Origin: Geochorda sp036562495
GTDB lineage: Bacteria > Bacillota > Limnochordia > Limnochordales > Geochordaceae
DNA length: 64,000 nucleotides
Direction of reading: 5' to 3'
NCBI GenBank assembly: GCA_036562495.1
Contig: DATCKA010000030.1
Span: 1-64,000 of the forward strand
Each line of letters starts with the position of its first letter. The first letter of the stretch is position 1. Shown here piece by piece: positions 43,057-51,953 of this stretch. Made by a program: the position numbers and the translations under genes. The notes below the pieces were generated by a model. The model made no database searches and was not told where the DNA came from. It saw only the letters and a list, made by a program, of their open reading frames with translations.

Positions 43057-43614
43057 TTATGCGCGAGAGAGGTACTCGCCCGTGCGGGTATCGACCCGGA
43101 TGACGTCGCCGACCTCGATGAAGAGCGGCACCTGGACCACCAGGCCGGTCTCGACCTTGGCCGGCTTGGAGCCTCCCTGGGCCGTGTCGCCCCTCACGCC
43201 CGGCTCCGTCTCGACCACCTTGAGCTCCACGAAGGTCGGCAGTTCCACGCCGATGGGTTGTCCCTCGTAGAACTGGATGAGGATGACGTCGTTCTCCTTG
43301 AGGTACTTGGGGGCGTCGCCCAGGTTGGACTCGTGGATGGCCACCTGCTCGTAGGTCTTGGTGTCCATGAAGTACCACTCGGGGGGGCTGCTGTAGAGGA
43401 ACTGCATCTCCCGGGTCTCCACGTGCGCCCGGTTGACGCGCTCGCCCGCCTTGAACGTGCGCTCGATGACGTTGCCGGTCTTGACGTTCTTCAGCTTGGT
43501 CCGGACGAAGGCCGCGCCCTTGCCCGGCTTGACGTGGAGAAACTCCACGACGCTCCAGACCTCGCCGTCGACTTCGATGGTCAGCCCCGGACGGAGATCG
43601 TTGACGGATATCAC
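43057..43614 (-). CDS. efp: Elongation factor P
   Basis: EF-P, 185 residues, relieves ribosome stalling at polyproline. KOW-like domain I with VKPGKGAAFVRTKLKNVKTG (modifiable Lys region), then two OB domains ending VPLFIEVGDVIRVDTRTGEY. GTG start, 27 bp after pepQ. Many proteins here are Pro-rich, consistent with need for EF-P. Confidence 0.97.
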   Translation of the reverse strand: MISVNDLRPGLTIEVDGEVWSVVEFLHVKPGKGAAFVRTKLKNVKTGNVIERTFKAGERVNRAHVETREMQFLYSSPPEWYFMDTKTYEQVAIHESNLGDAPKYLKENDVILIQFYEGQPIGVELPTFVELKVVETEPGVRGDTAQGGSKPAKVETGLVVQVPLFIEVGDVIRVDTRTGEYLSRA

Positions 43615-43641
43615 GTGACGGCACCCCTTCGCTCGCTCGTA

Positions 43642-44763
43642 TCAGCTACCTACCACGATCAGGTCCTTGGGCGAGGCGGTCAGGATCTCGTAGCCCGTCT
43701 CGGTGACGAGCACCAGGTCCTCGATGCGGACGCCGCCCCAACCCGGGACGTAGACGCCCGGCTCGACGCTCGTCACCATGCCAGGCTGCAACACCGTGTC
43801 GGAGACCCGGGAGAGACGAGGGATCGGCTCGTGCACTTCGAGCCCCACCCCGTGCCCCAGCCCGTGGCCGAACAGCTCGCCCATCCCCGCCGCCTCGATC
43901 ACCCGGCGGGCGGCCGCATCCACTTCCCGGCCCGTAGCCCCTGGCCGGACGGCCTCGATGCCGGCCTGTTGCGCCCTCAGCACGAGGTCGTAGATCTCCC
44001 GGGCCTTGGGCTCGACCGTGGGGCCGACCACCACGGTGCGGGTCATGTCGGAGTGGTAGCCTCCGTAGACGCAGCCGAAGTCGAGCACCACCGTGTCGCC
44101 CGCCTGTAGCCGTCGCTCACCCGGAGAGGCGTGGGGCAACGCGGCGTTGGGGCCGGACCCGACGATGACGCTGAAGGCCATGCCTTCGGCGCCGTGCTGG
44201 CGCATGTAGGCCTCGAGCTGCCACGCCACCTCCCGCTCCGTCATGCCGGCTCGGATGGATGGCACCACCGCTGCAAACGCCTCGTCGGCGATGCGCACCG
44301 CCCGGCGCAACAGCTCCAGCTCCTCCGGCGACTTGATGGCCCGCAGGGACTCCACCTGTTGCTCAACCGGCACCCAACGCACCCCGGGGATGGCCTCCTG
44401 CCAGCGGGTCACCTGCCGGTAGGACATGTGCTCCGACTCGAAGCCGACGCTACGGATGCCGTAGGACTCCAGCACCTCGCGTAGCGTCTCCCACAGGTAG
44501 TCGCCGTGCTGGACGACGCGGTAGCTCGGGGCTTGCACCCGGGCCTGCTCGGTGTAGCGGGCATCGACCAGCAACGTGGGTGGATGGGCCTCGTCGCGTG
44601 GGATGAGGACCACACCGGCGCTGCTGGCCAGGCCCGACAGGTAGCGGCGGTTGGGCCCGTGCACGACGGCCAGGGCGTCCAGGTCCGCCTCCTGCAGCTT
44701 GCGTCGCATGGCGGCCACCCGCCGCTCGATCTCCTGCACCCTCACACCTCCGGCCCCTTCCAT
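43642..44763 (-). CDS. pepQ: Xaa-Pro dipeptidase (M24 family)
   Basis: M24 metallopeptidase of 373 residues removing N-terminal X-Pro. Creatinase-like N-terminal domain (about 10-135) and pita-bread catalytic domain with VLDFGCVYGGYHSDMTRT (metal Asp pair), GHGLGHGVGLEVHE (His) and SVEPGVYVPG, GGVRIED (Glu). ATG overlaps aroQ stop as TAATG; a GTG eight codons later has a better GGAGG spacing. Precedes efp, as in Bacillus. Confidence 0.94.
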   Translation of the reverse strand: MEGAGGVRVQEIERRVAAMRRKLQEADLDALAVVHGPNRRYLSGLASSAGVVLIPRDEAHPPTLLVDARYTEQARVQAPSYRVVQHGDYLWETLREVLESYGIRSVGFESEHMSYRQVTRWQEAIPGVRWVPVEQQVESLRAIKSPEELELLRRAVRIADEAFAAVVPSIRAGMTEREVAWQLEAYMRQHGAEGMAFSVIVGSGPNAALPHASPGERRLQAGDTVVLDFGCVYGGYHSDMTRTVVVGPTVEPKAREIYDLVLRAQQAGIEAVRPGATGREVDAAARRVIEAAGMGELFGHGLGHGVGLEVHEPIPRLSRVSDTVLQPGMVTSVEPGVYVPGWGGVRIEDLVLVTETGYEILTASPKDLIVVGS

Positions 44764-45224
44764 TACGTGGATCCCCCATTCCTCTCCTGCTGTCGCACCA
44801 TCTCCACGGCAGCCCTCAACGCTAGTACGTAGCTTTGGCCGCCGAAGCCCATGATCACGCCCGAGCAGGCCCCTGCCGTCACCATGCGCTGGCGGAAGCC
44901 CTCTCGTGCGAAGACGTTGCTCAGGTGCACCTCGATGCGGACCATCGGTAGGGCCGCCAGTGCGTCCCGGATGGCCAGGCTGTAGTGGCTGTACGCGGCC
45001 GGGTTGATGACGACCGCGTCGAAGCGCCCCACCGCCCGGGAGAGGGCGTCGACGATGGCCCCCTCGTGGTTGGTTTGCATCGTCTCTAGTTGCACGCCCA
45101 GCCGCTCGGCCTCCTCCGCCAGCCGCGCGTCGATGTCGGCCAGGCTCTGGTGCCCGTAGATCTCGGGTTCCCGCTGACCCAGCCGGTCCAGGTTGGGGCC
45201 GTGGATGACCAGCACCCGGATCAC
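44763..45224 (-). CDS. aroQ: Type II 3-dehydroquinate dehydratase
   Basis: Third shikimate-pathway step. 153 residues: VLVIHGPNLDRLGQREPEIYG at the start with catalytic Tyr, NHEGAIVD, NPAAYSHYS and EVHLSNVFAREGFR with catalytic His, all type II. GTG overlaps the aroKB stop by 4 bp (GTGA), after GGGGAGGCG. Confidence 0.96.
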   Translation of the reverse strand: MIRVLVIHGPNLDRLGQREPEIYGHQSLADIDARLAEEAERLGVQLETMQTNHEGAIVDALSRAVGRFDAVVINPAAYSHYSLAIRDALAALPMVRIEVHLSNVFAREGFRQRMVTAGACSGVIMGFGGQSYVLALRAAVEMVRQQERNGGST

Positions 45225-46882
45225 GTCGACGACGCCTCCCCGCCCCGGTGCTGCTCGCGCCAGACGGACTCGAAGAGCGAGAGCTCCACCTCGTCGCTGA
45301 CCACCACCGGCTCGCCCGGTGCCTCCAGGAGCACCCAACGGCGGCGGCCGGCCTGACGTTTCTTGTCGGCCCCCATGAGCTCCCAAAGACGGCTCGCCTC
45401 GGGCGGTCGAGGGCCCGCGTCGACGGGCAGGCCATGCCGGCGCAGCGTGGCACGCAGGCGCTCGACCAGCGAGGCGTCCCGGAGCAACCCCAACCGGGCC
45501 GAGAGCATGGCCGCCGTCACCATCCCGATGGCGACGGCCTCGCCGTGGGACCATCGCTCGAAGCCGCCGGCCGCCTCCAGGGCATGGCCGGTGGTGTGAC
45601 CGAAGTTGAGCACCACCCGCCGCCCGCGCTCGGTCGGGTCCTCCGAGACCACCAGGGCCTTGACCGCGACCGCCTGGCCCACGATCGAGGCCATCTCCTC
45701 CGGGCCCGGGCGGCCTGCGGCGTCGGGTGTCGCCTCGTCCTGCGAGAGGCGCTCCCACAGTCGCGGATCGCCCACCAGCCCGTGCTTGATCACCTCCGCC
45801 ATGCCCGAGGCGAGCTCCCTCGGTGGCAAGGTGGCCAGCGCGTCCAGGTCGGCCACCACCGCCAGGGGCTGATGGAAAGCGCCCACCAGGTTCTTGGCCT
45901 CAGGGATGTTGACGGCGGTCTTGCCGCCGATGCCGGCATCCACCTGCGCCAGGAGGGTCGTCGGCACCCCTACCCATGCGATGCCGCGCATGTACGTGGC
46001 CGCCATGAAGCCGGCCACGTCCAGGGTCGCCCCGCCCCCCACGGCCACCACCAGCCCGCCCCGGTCGACCCCGGCGCGCACGGCCTCCCCATACAGCGTC
46101 GCGAGCTGCTCGAGTCGCTTCGCGGACTCGCCCGGGCCCACCTCGGCGAGAGCCGTCCGCCACCCCGCGCGCCCCAGCGCCTGGGCGGCCCTCTCGCCCA
46201 GCTCCCGCACCGCCCGGTCCGCCACCACCAGCGCGCCCCCGCCGAGGCCGTCGCGCTCGGCCAGCAGCGTCACGATGGCGTCGAGGCGCGCCACCAGGCC
46301 ACGGCCCACCAGCACCGGACAGGCACGGCCCCCCGCCAGCACCCAGCCCGCCACCGGGCCCATCGCCCGCCACCGCCGAGCGTCCAGGACGCGTGAGGCG
46401 ACCTGGTCGGGCGTGCCCTCGCGGGCGTCGACCCAGACGGGCGCTTCGGCGTACCACCACTGGCGCCGCTTCCAGAGGGCCTTCGCCCGGTCGAGGGCAC
46501 CGTCCGCCGACGTGCCCAAGAGGGGCCGCGGGCTCCCCTGGGCCACCGCCCGCTCCACGGCTCGGGCCAGGTCCTGGTAAAGCCAGACGACCTCTCCGCT
46601 TTCGGCCATGCGCGCCCGGTTGGCCGGTGACTCCACGACGCCGCCACCCGTGGCCACCACCAGGTCGTCGCGCGCCGACAGCTCGGCCAGCACCGCCTGC
46701 TCGATCTGGCGGAAGTAAGCCTCTCCGTCCTGCTCGAAGATGGCCGCGATGGGCCGGCCCTCTCGGGCCTCGATCTCGATGTCCATGTCGACGAAGGTCC
46801 GGCCCATGACGTCGGCCAGCCGCCGGCCCACGCTGCTCTTGCCGCTGCCCATGAAACCGATCAGGTAGAGGTTGCCGCTCAT
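45221..46882 (-). CDS. aroKB: Bifunctional shikimate kinase/3-dehydroquinate synthase fusion
   Basis: One 553-residue frame encodes two enzymes. Residues about 1-170 are shikimate kinase: Walker A GFMGSGKS (9-16), FVDMDIEIEAREGRPIA (shikimate Asp) and VATGGGVVE. Residues about 180-553 are dehydroquinate synthase: VAVGGGATLDVAGF, GVPTTLLAQVDAGIGGKTAV, AEVIKHGLVGD and NFGHTTGHALE with zinc ligands. No stop or start separates them. ATG overlaps aroC stop by 4 bp. AroK-AroB fusions are known in a few bacteria. Both active sites look intact. Confidence 0.95.
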   Translation of the reverse strand: MSGNLYLIGFMGSGKSSVGRRLADVMGRTFVDMDIEIEAREGRPIAAIFEQDGEAYFRQIEQAVLAELSARDDLVVATGGGVVESPANRARMAESGEVVWLYQDLARAVERAVAQGSPRPLLGTSADGALDRAKALWKRRQWWYAEAPVWVDAREGTPDQVASRVLDARRWRAMGPVAGWVLAGGRACPVLVGRGLVARLDAIVTLLAERDGLGGGALVVADRAVRELGERAAQALGRAGWRTALAEVGPGESAKRLEQLATLYGEAVRAGVDRGGLVVAVGGGATLDVAGFMAATYMRGIAWVGVPTTLLAQVDAGIGGKTAVNIPEAKNLVGAFHQPLAVVADLDALATLPPRELASGMAEVIKHGLVGDPRLWERLSQDEATPDAAGRPGPEEMASIVGQAVAVKALVVSEDPTERGRRVVLNFGHTTGHALEAAGGFERWSHGEAVAIGMVTAAMLSARLGLLRDASLVERLRATLRRHGLPVDAGPRPPEASRLWELMGADKKRQAGRRRWVLLEAPGEPVVVSDEVELSLFESVWREQHRGGEASST

Positions 46883-48117
46883 CGTCGATCCCGGATGCGG
46901 GCCAGCCGGCGCCGGTAGGCTTCGACGGCTCCCGCCAGATCCTCCAGCGTGTCGCCCCCGAACTTCTCCACCACGGCCTCCGCCAGCACCCACGCCACCA
47001 TGGCCTCGGCCACCACCACGGCGCGCGGCACGGCGCAGACGTCGCTGCGCTCCACGGCGGCCGCGGCCGGCTCCTTGGTGCGGAGGTCCACCGTGCCAAG
47101 GGGCTGCATCAGGGTCGAGAGGGGCTTCATGGCGGCCCGCACCACCACCGGCTGGCCCGTGGTGACCCCGCCCTCGATCCCGCCCGACCGGTTGGACGGA
47201 CGCCAGAATCCCCGGCGCTCTGCATCCGGGGCCCACTGGTCGGCCGGGACGTCACCGTAGGCGATGGGGTCGTGCACCGCGGACCCCGGCTGGGTGGCCG
47301 CCCAGAAGCCGTCCCCGATCTCGACGCCCTTGACCCCCGGGATGCTCATGAGAGCCATGGCCAGGCGCCCATCGAGCCGCCGATCCCAGTGGACGTAGCT
47401 GCCCAGGCCCGGCATCACGCCGAGGGCCACGACCTCCAGCAATCCTCCGAGGGTGTCGCCACGGGCCCTGGCCTCGTCGATGGCGCGGATCATGGCCTCC
47501 TCCGCCGCCGGATCCCCGCATCGCACGGGGGAGGCCTCTGCCCGGCTGGCCAGCGCCTGCCAGTCGACCCCCGCATCCGCCGAGGGCACCTTGGCCCGCA
47601 CCGGCCCGATGGCGACCACGTGGCCCACGAGGGAGATGCCGAGGTGCTCCAGCAGTCGCCGCGCCACGGCGCCTGCCGCCACCCGGGCCGCCGTCTCGCG
47701 GGCCGAGGCTCGCTCCAGGACGTTGCGCACGTCGTCGAAGCCGTACTTGAGCGCGCCGGCCAGGTCCGCGTGCCCCGGCCGGGGACGGGTCACCGGGCGC
47801 ATGCGCCAGTCGCCGTCGACCGGCGAAGGGCCCGCCTGTGGCGCCGGGTCCATGGCCTGGCGCCAACGCTCGAAGTCTCGATTGGGGATCCGCATCGCCA
47901 CCGGGCTGCCCAGGGTCCGGCCGTGGCGGACGCCGGAGAGGATCTCCACCCGGTCGGTCTCGATTTGCATGCGCCGACCGCTGCCGTGGCCGGCCTGTCG
48001 TCGCCGCAGCTCGCGGTCGATGGCCTCCGCCTCCAGCGGCAGACCCGCCGGCAGCCCCTCGACGATGACGCACAACCCCGGCCCGTGCGACTCGCCCGCC
48101 GTCAAGAAGCGCAGCAA
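46879..48117 (-). CDS. aroC: Chorismate synthase
   Basis: Final shikimate-pathway enzyme, FMN-dependent. About 412 residues from a TTG giving LLRFLTAGESHGPG at the start, matching family N-termini; RPRPGHADLAGALKYG, RASARETAARVAAGAVAR and the C-terminal RSDVCAVPRA are the family signatures. Upstream in-frame codons overlap yqeG. Head of aroC-aroKB-aroQ. Confidence 0.95.
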   Translation of the reverse strand: MLRFLTAGESHGPGLCVIVEGLPAGLPLEAEAIDRELRRRQAGHGSGRRMQIETDRVEILSGVRHGRTLGSPVAMRIPNRDFERWRQAMDPAPQAGPSPVDGDWRMRPVTRPRPGHADLAGALKYGFDDVRNVLERASARETAARVAAGAVARRLLEHLGISLVGHVVAIGPVRAKVPSADAGVDWQALASRAEASPVRCGDPAAEEAMIRAIDEARARGDTLGGLLEVVALGVMPGLGSYVHWDRRLDGRLAMALMSIPGVKGVEIGDGFWAATQPGSAVHDPIAYGDVPADQWAPDAERRGFWRPSNRSGGIEGGVTTGQPVVVRAAMKPLSTLMQPLGTVDLRTKEPAAAAVERSDVCAVPRAVVVAEAMVAWVLAEAVVEKFGGDTLEDLAGAVEAYRRRLARIRDRR

Positions 48118-48134
48118 CGCCTCCCGACCCTCTC

Positions 48135-48737
48135 CTACGACCGGTTCCGCCGGGCCAGCCGGGCCGCGAGCTTCTCGGCCGGCACCCACCCGCTTCGCGC
48201 CATGTGACGCAGCACCCACCGCTCCACTCGCCGGGCCAGCCGGGTCAGGGCGTGCTCTCGCTCGTCCAGGGGATCGACCAGGATGGCGCGCATGCCTGCC
48301 AGCTTGGCTCCCAGCACGTCGGTCCAGAGCTGGTCACCCACGGCGGCCGTCTCGTGGGGACGGCATCCCACCAGAGCCGCCGCGCGCACGAAGGAGCCCG
48401 GCCAGGGCTTGAAGCCCCGGGGCGCCACCGGTACCCCCAGGAGCTTGGCCACGCGCGCCCGACGCGCGGGCCGGGCGTTGGAGAGGATGACCACCTGCAG
48501 CCCCGACTGCCTGGCTCTTCGCACGAACTCGAGCGCCTGCTCGTCGAGCCGCTCGTCGCCCCAGGGCGCCAGGGTGTTGTCGATGTCCACCAGGAGGCAC
48601 CGGATGCCGCTGGCCAGGAGCGACGCCGCATCGATGGCGTCGCTCCCCTGTACCCACAGGTCCGGCACCAGCAGGCGCCAGGGCACCCGGAGGCGCGCGC
48701 CCTGGTCGCGGCGGCCCTCTGCGGCCGGTATGCCCAT
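48135..48737 (-). CDS. yqeG: YqeG family HAD-IIIA phosphatase
   Basis: HAD-type phosphatase of up to 200 residues with LVDIDNTLAPWGD (catalytic DxD), ILSNARPARRARV and VGDQLWTDVLGAKLAGM. Family start is usually just before LVPDLWV, so a GTG 17 codons in (48686) may be the real start. A TATAAT lies only about 10 bp upstream of the ATG. Substrate unknown; YqeG genes often lie by aro genes. Confidence 0.92.
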   Translation of the reverse strand: MGIPAAEGRRDQGARLRVPWRLLVPDLWVQGSDAIDAASLLASGIRCLLVDIDNTLAPWGDERLDEQALEFVRRARQSGLQVVILSNARPARRARVAKLLGVPVAPRGFKPWPGSFVRAAALVGCRPHETAAVGDQLWTDVLGAKLAGMRAILVDPLDEREHALTRLARRVERWVLRHMARSGWVPAEKLAARLARRNRS

Positions 48738-48746
48738 AGTGGTCCC

Positions 48747-48752
48747 ATTATA
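48747..48752 (-). promoter_or_regulatory. TATAAT promoter element for yqeG-aro operon
   Basis: Minus-strand TATAAT inside the perfect 12-bp palindrome CCATTATAATGG, in the 48-bp gap between sigK and yqeG. A -35 (TTGGTC) is visible at 19 bp spacing, imperfect. Transcription would start about 3 nt from the yqeG ATG. Confidence 0.5.
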
Positions 48753-48785
48753 ATGGAAGCGCCGTACGGTGGACCAAGAGCCCCC

Positions 48786-49490
48786 TCAGCCGTTGGCCAG
48801 CTGGTGATACAGCTTGGTCAGCGCCCGCTTCTCGATGCGGGAGACGTACGAGCGGGAGATGCCGAGCGACCGGGAGATGTCGCGCTGCGTCTTGCGAATC
48901 CCATCGATGAGCCCGTAGCGCATCTGCAAGACCCACCGCTCCCGGCGGCTCAAGGTACCCAGGGTGCGTCGCAGCCGGTCGCGCTCCAGCGACGCCTCCA
49001 CCTGCTCGCTCACCATGTCCTGGTCGGTCCCCAGCACGTCGAGGAGGGTAACCTCGTTGCCCTCCCCGTCGGACCCGATGGGGTCGTATAGGAGCGTCTC
49101 GCCCCGGGTCTTGCGACAGGCCCGCAGGTGCATCAGGATCTCGTTTTCGATGCACTTGGCCGCATAGGTGGCCAGACGCGTCTTGCGGGACGGGTCGAAG
49201 GTGTTGATGGCCTTGATGAGCCCGATGGTGCCGATGGAGATCAGGTCCTCGACGTCCTCGCCCGACGACTCGAACTTCTTGACCAGGTGCGCGACCAGCC
49301 GGAGGTTGTGCTCGACCAGGGTGTTGCGCGCCCGGCGATCCCCCTTGAGCATGGCCTGGACGAGCCGGGCCTCCTCCTGCTCGTCGAGAGGCAAGGGGAA
49401 GGAGCCCTCGCCCCCGACGTAACCCGCCAGCCAGACCATCTCCCGCAGGGCCGAGGCCGCCAGCTCCACCAGAGCACCGATTGCGTACAA
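48786..49490 (-). CDS. sigK: Pro-sigma-K, late mother-cell sigma factor (uninterrupted)
   Basis: Sporulation sigma factor of 234 residues. The hydrophobic N-terminus (about 1-26, ALREMVWLAGYVGGEG) is the pro-sequence removed by SpoIVFB; SFPLPLDEQEE starts the mature protein. Region 2 (EDLISIGTIGLIKAINTFDP, CIENEILMHLRACRKT) and region 4 (TQRDISRSLGISRSYVSRIE) fit SigK over SigE. No skin-type interruption. TTG start after a run of eight G. Confidence 0.93.
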   Translation of the reverse strand: MYAIGALVELAASALREMVWLAGYVGGEGSFPLPLDEQEEARLVQAMLKGDRRARNTLVEHNLRLVAHLVKKFESSGEDVEDLISIGTIGLIKAINTFDPSRKTRLATYAAKCIENEILMHLRACRKTRGETLLYDPIGSDGEGNEVTLLDVLGTDQDMVSEQVEASLERDRLRRTLGTLSRRERWVLQMRYGLIDGIRKTQRDISRSLGISRSYVSRIEKRALTKLYHQLANG

Positions 49491-49504
49491 GCCGTGCCCC
49501 CCCC

Positions 49505-49538
49505 GAAAAAGAACGCCTCCCTATCGTATGGGAGGCGT
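49505..49538 (-). terminator. Intrinsic terminator after mltG
   Basis: Minus-strand ACGCCTCCC-ATACGATA-GGGAGGCGT hairpin (perfect 9-bp arms at 49513-49521 and 49530-49538) followed by TCTTTTTC. It lies 46 bp after the mltG stop and just upstream of sigK, so it insulates sigK from the alaS-mltG cluster. Confidence 0.92.
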
Positions 49539-49584
49539 GGAGATCGGGTGCTGGTCCCCTCGGCCTATCGGTCCGGCCGATCCG

Positions 49585-50634
49585 TCAGAGGCGGACCTGC
49601 TGGCGGGCCCGGACGTGCTCCTGGAAGGTCCGGCTGAAGATGTGGGTGCCGTCTCCCCTGGCCACGAAGTAGAGATACGGCGTGTCGGCCGGCCTCAGCG
49701 CCGCCCGTATGGAGGCAAGGCCCGGGCTGGCGATGGGAGTGGGCGGCAACCCCCGGTACCGGTAGGTATTGTACGGCGAGTCGATGGCCAGGTGCTTGTT
49801 GTAGAGCTTGCGCGGCGCCGGGTCCAGCACGTACATCAGCGTGGGGTCCGCCTGCAGCGGCTGGCCCAGGCGCAGCCGGTTGTGGAAGACCGACGAGATC
49901 AACGGCCGCTCGCTGTCGCGCATGGCCTCCTTCTCGATGATGGAGGCCAGCGTGATGGCCTCGTGAAGGCTCAGGCCGCTGCCCTCGCCGAGCTCCTCGT
50001 AGACGGGCAACACCTTCTCGGCGAAGCGCGCCACCATCTTCTGGATGATGGACTCCTCGCCTTGACCCACCTCGAAGCGGTACGTGTCGGGGAAGAGGTA
50101 GCCCTCCAGGCTCCCCGGCGGCTTGGGGATGCTGCGCGGCTCATCACCCAGCAGCCACGTGTCGTCCGAGGCCAGCTCGATGAAGCGCTCGGCGTCCACC
50201 AGCCCCCGGCGCTGGAGCTGAGCCGCGATGGTGCGGATGGTGGCCCCCTCCGGGATGGTCACCTGCTCGACGGCCACCGTGCCCTGCGCCAGCATCCGCA
50301 GGACCTCCCGCAGGTGCATGTCGGGTCGCAGCCGGTAGTATCCCGCCTGCAGCGAGCCGTCGAGCCCCTCGAGGCGAGCCATCACACGAAAGAGCAACGC
50401 CGACCGGATCAGTCCGTGTCGCTCCAGTATCTCGCCCACGGCCGCGGCCGTGGAGCCTGCCGGCACCTCGACGATGACGGGCGCGACCAGCGGCCCCGTC
50501 TGCACCGGCATCAGGTAGACGGTCGCGGCAATGCCCGCCGTCGTGGCGGCCAGGGCTCCCATGGCCAGCGCGATCCCGGCGACGCGCCCCATGCGGAGCA
50601 TGGCCGCCCTCTGGCCGAGCAAACTCACCCCCAC
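49585..50634 (-). CDS. mltG: Endolytic transglycosylase MltG
   Basis: YceG-like membrane-bound lytic transglycosylase that cuts nascent glycan. 349 residues: TM about 18-41, a LysM-like region, then the catalytic domain with LASIIEKEA (catalytic Glu), FHNRLRLGQPLQADPT and YNTYRYRGLPPTPI. GTG start; another GTG or ATG in the first 15 codons is possible. Follows the DUF1292 gene, common order. Confidence 0.95.
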   Translation of the reverse strand: MGVSLLGQRAAMLRMGRVAGIALAMGALAATTAGIAATVYLMPVQTGPLVAPVIVEVPAGSTAAAVGEILERHGLIRSALLFRVMARLEGLDGSLQAGYYRLRPDMHLREVLRMLAQGTVAVEQVTIPEGATIRTIAAQLQRRGLVDAERFIELASDDTWLLGDEPRSIPKPPGSLEGYLFPDTYRFEVGQGEESIIQKMVARFAEKVLPVYEELGEGSGLSLHEAITLASIIEKEAMRDSERPLISSVFHNRLRLGQPLQADPTLMYVLDPAPRKLYNKHLAIDSPYNTYRYRGLPPTPIASPGLASIRAALRPADTPYLYFVARGDGTHIFSRTFQEHVRARQQVRL

Positions 50635-50707
50635 ACCCCCCGGTCTCGGGCCCGGGCGGGTGGCCGTCCGATGGCGGCCACCACCGTGCCCGCGGCCTGG
50701 CTGACGA

Positions 50708-51058
50708 TCAGGCGCGACGGTGGCCCGAGTCGTCGTCCTCTTCGTCGTCGAAGTCTTCGTCCAGGTCCTCGTCGCCCTGCTCCTCGAGGGCGTGCACGAC
50801 CCGGTCGAACTCGTCGTCGTCCTCGACGTTGACCAGGATCTCCTCGCCGTCCGCGTCCCGGTCCAGCCGGAAGACGTAGGCGCCCTCCTCGGGGTCCTCC
50901 TCCGGCAGCAAGACCGCGTAGCGTCGCCGGTCGACCTCGACTACGTCCACGAGCGTGAACTCGTGCTCGTGTCCCTCGTCATCCACCAGCGTGATCCGGT
51001 CCTCGTCCTCGTCGGCGAACAGACCCTCGCGCTCCTCGTCGGCCACGTGGCATCCCAT
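50708..51058 (-). CDS. DUF1292 (YrzB-like) acidic protein
   Basis: Protein of about 116 residues, very acidic. The DUF1292 core (about 22-85) has RITLVDDEGHEHEFTLVDVV and YAVLLPEEDPEEGAYVFR. An Asp/Glu-rich tail (about 86-116) ends in HRRA. Between ruvX and mltG, the standard place of yrzB. Function unknown. Start ATG follows GGGTGGAAAGG. Confidence 0.88.
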   Translation of the reverse strand: MGCHVADEEREGLFADEDEDRITLVDDEGHEHEFTLVDVVEVDRRRYAVLLPEEDPEEGAYVFRLDRDADGEEILVNVEDDDEFDRVVHALEEQGDEDLDEDFDDEEDDDSGHRRA

Positions 51059-51096
51059 CCTTTCCACCCTGCACACCTCAAGGGGACTCACCTACG

Positions 51097-51561
51097 CTAG
51101 GGTGCCTCACCCTGCCCTGACCTTACCCGGCGCCGGGCCAGGTAGGTATCCAAGACGATGGCTGCCGCCACGTGGTCGAGCACCTTCCGGCGACGGTCTC
51201 GGGAGAGATCCGCCCTCAGCAAGATCCGTTCGGCCTCTCGGGTGCTATACCGTTCGTCGACGAAGACCACCGGCACGCCGGCCAGTCTCTGGAGCCGCCG
51301 GGCGAAGGCCCTCACCCGGCGGGCCTCAGGGCCCTCCTCGCCACCGGTACGTGTTGGCAGCCCCACCACCACCTCCTTCACGTCATACCGTTGGATGATC
51401 GCTACGAGCTCCGTCAGCCCGTCATCGCCGCCCGTCCGCACCACCGTCTGCAGGGGCTGCGCCGTGGCGCCGGTCGGGTCGCTGATGGCCACCCCGATGC
51501 GGCGCTCTCCCACGTCCAGGGCCAGGATGCGCCCCGCCTGCTGCGTCACGGACTCGCCCAC
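51097..51561 (-). CDS. ruvX: Holliday junction resolvase-like YqgF/RuvX
   Basis: RNase H-fold protein of 154 residues, linked to 16S rRNA 5'-end maturation and junction resolution. Catalytic motifs ILALDVGERRIGVA (first Asp), VVGLPTRTGGEEG, VFVDERYSTREAE (Glu) and DHVAAAIVLDTYL (Asp). GTG start. Between ireB and DUF1292. Confidence 0.95.
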   Translation of the reverse strand: MGESVTQQAGRILALDVGERRIGVAISDPTGATAQPLQTVVRTGGDDGLTELVAIIQRYDVKEVVVGLPTRTGGEEGPEARRVRAFARRLQRLAGVPVVFVDERYSTREAERILLRADLSRDRRRKVLDHVAAAIVLDTYLARRRVRSGQGEAP

Positions 51562-51589
51562 GCCGATCCCCGACCGAGGCGGCTCGTGG

Positions 51590-51907
51590 TCACGACGAGC
51601 GATTCTCCGGGCAGTTGACGTAGTGCTCGATGATCGCCTCCAGCAACTCGTCTCGCTCGACGGTGCGGATGAGGCTGCGCGCGTTGCGGTGGCTCGTTAT
51701 GTAGGTGGGGTCTCCCGAAAGCAGGTAGCCCACCAGCTGGCTGGTGGGGTGATAGCCCTTCTCCACCAGGGCCTCGTACACCTGGCGCAGCACACGAGCT
51801 GCCCGGCGCGGGCCGGGCTCCTCCACCCGAAACCGGACGGTGGCCTGGTCGTCGAGCGCCTTGCGCTCCGGATGCGGCGTCGGGTTGGCCTCTCGCACCG
51901 CGCTCAC
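51590..51907 (-). CDS. IreB/UPF0297 family regulatory protein
   Basis: About 105 residues (102 from a later GTG). C-terminal part ALVEKGYHPTSQLVGYLLSG followed by DPTYITSHRNARSLIRTVERDELLE is the UPF0297 signature. IreB in Enterococcus is phosphorylated by the PASTA kinase IreK and tunes cephalosporin resistance. Between alaS and ruvX, conserved order. The N-terminal about 20 residues are poorly conserved, so the start is uncertain. Confidence 0.92.
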   Translation of the reverse strand: MSAVREANPTPHPERKALDDQATVRFRVEEPGPRRAARVLRQVYEALVEKGYHPTSQLVGYLLSGDPTYITSHRNARSLIRTVERDELLEAIIEHYVNCPENRSS

Positions 51908-51953
51908 CCTTACCTTCGAAACCGACTCGGCCGCGCCGGCGGCCCGCCCCACG

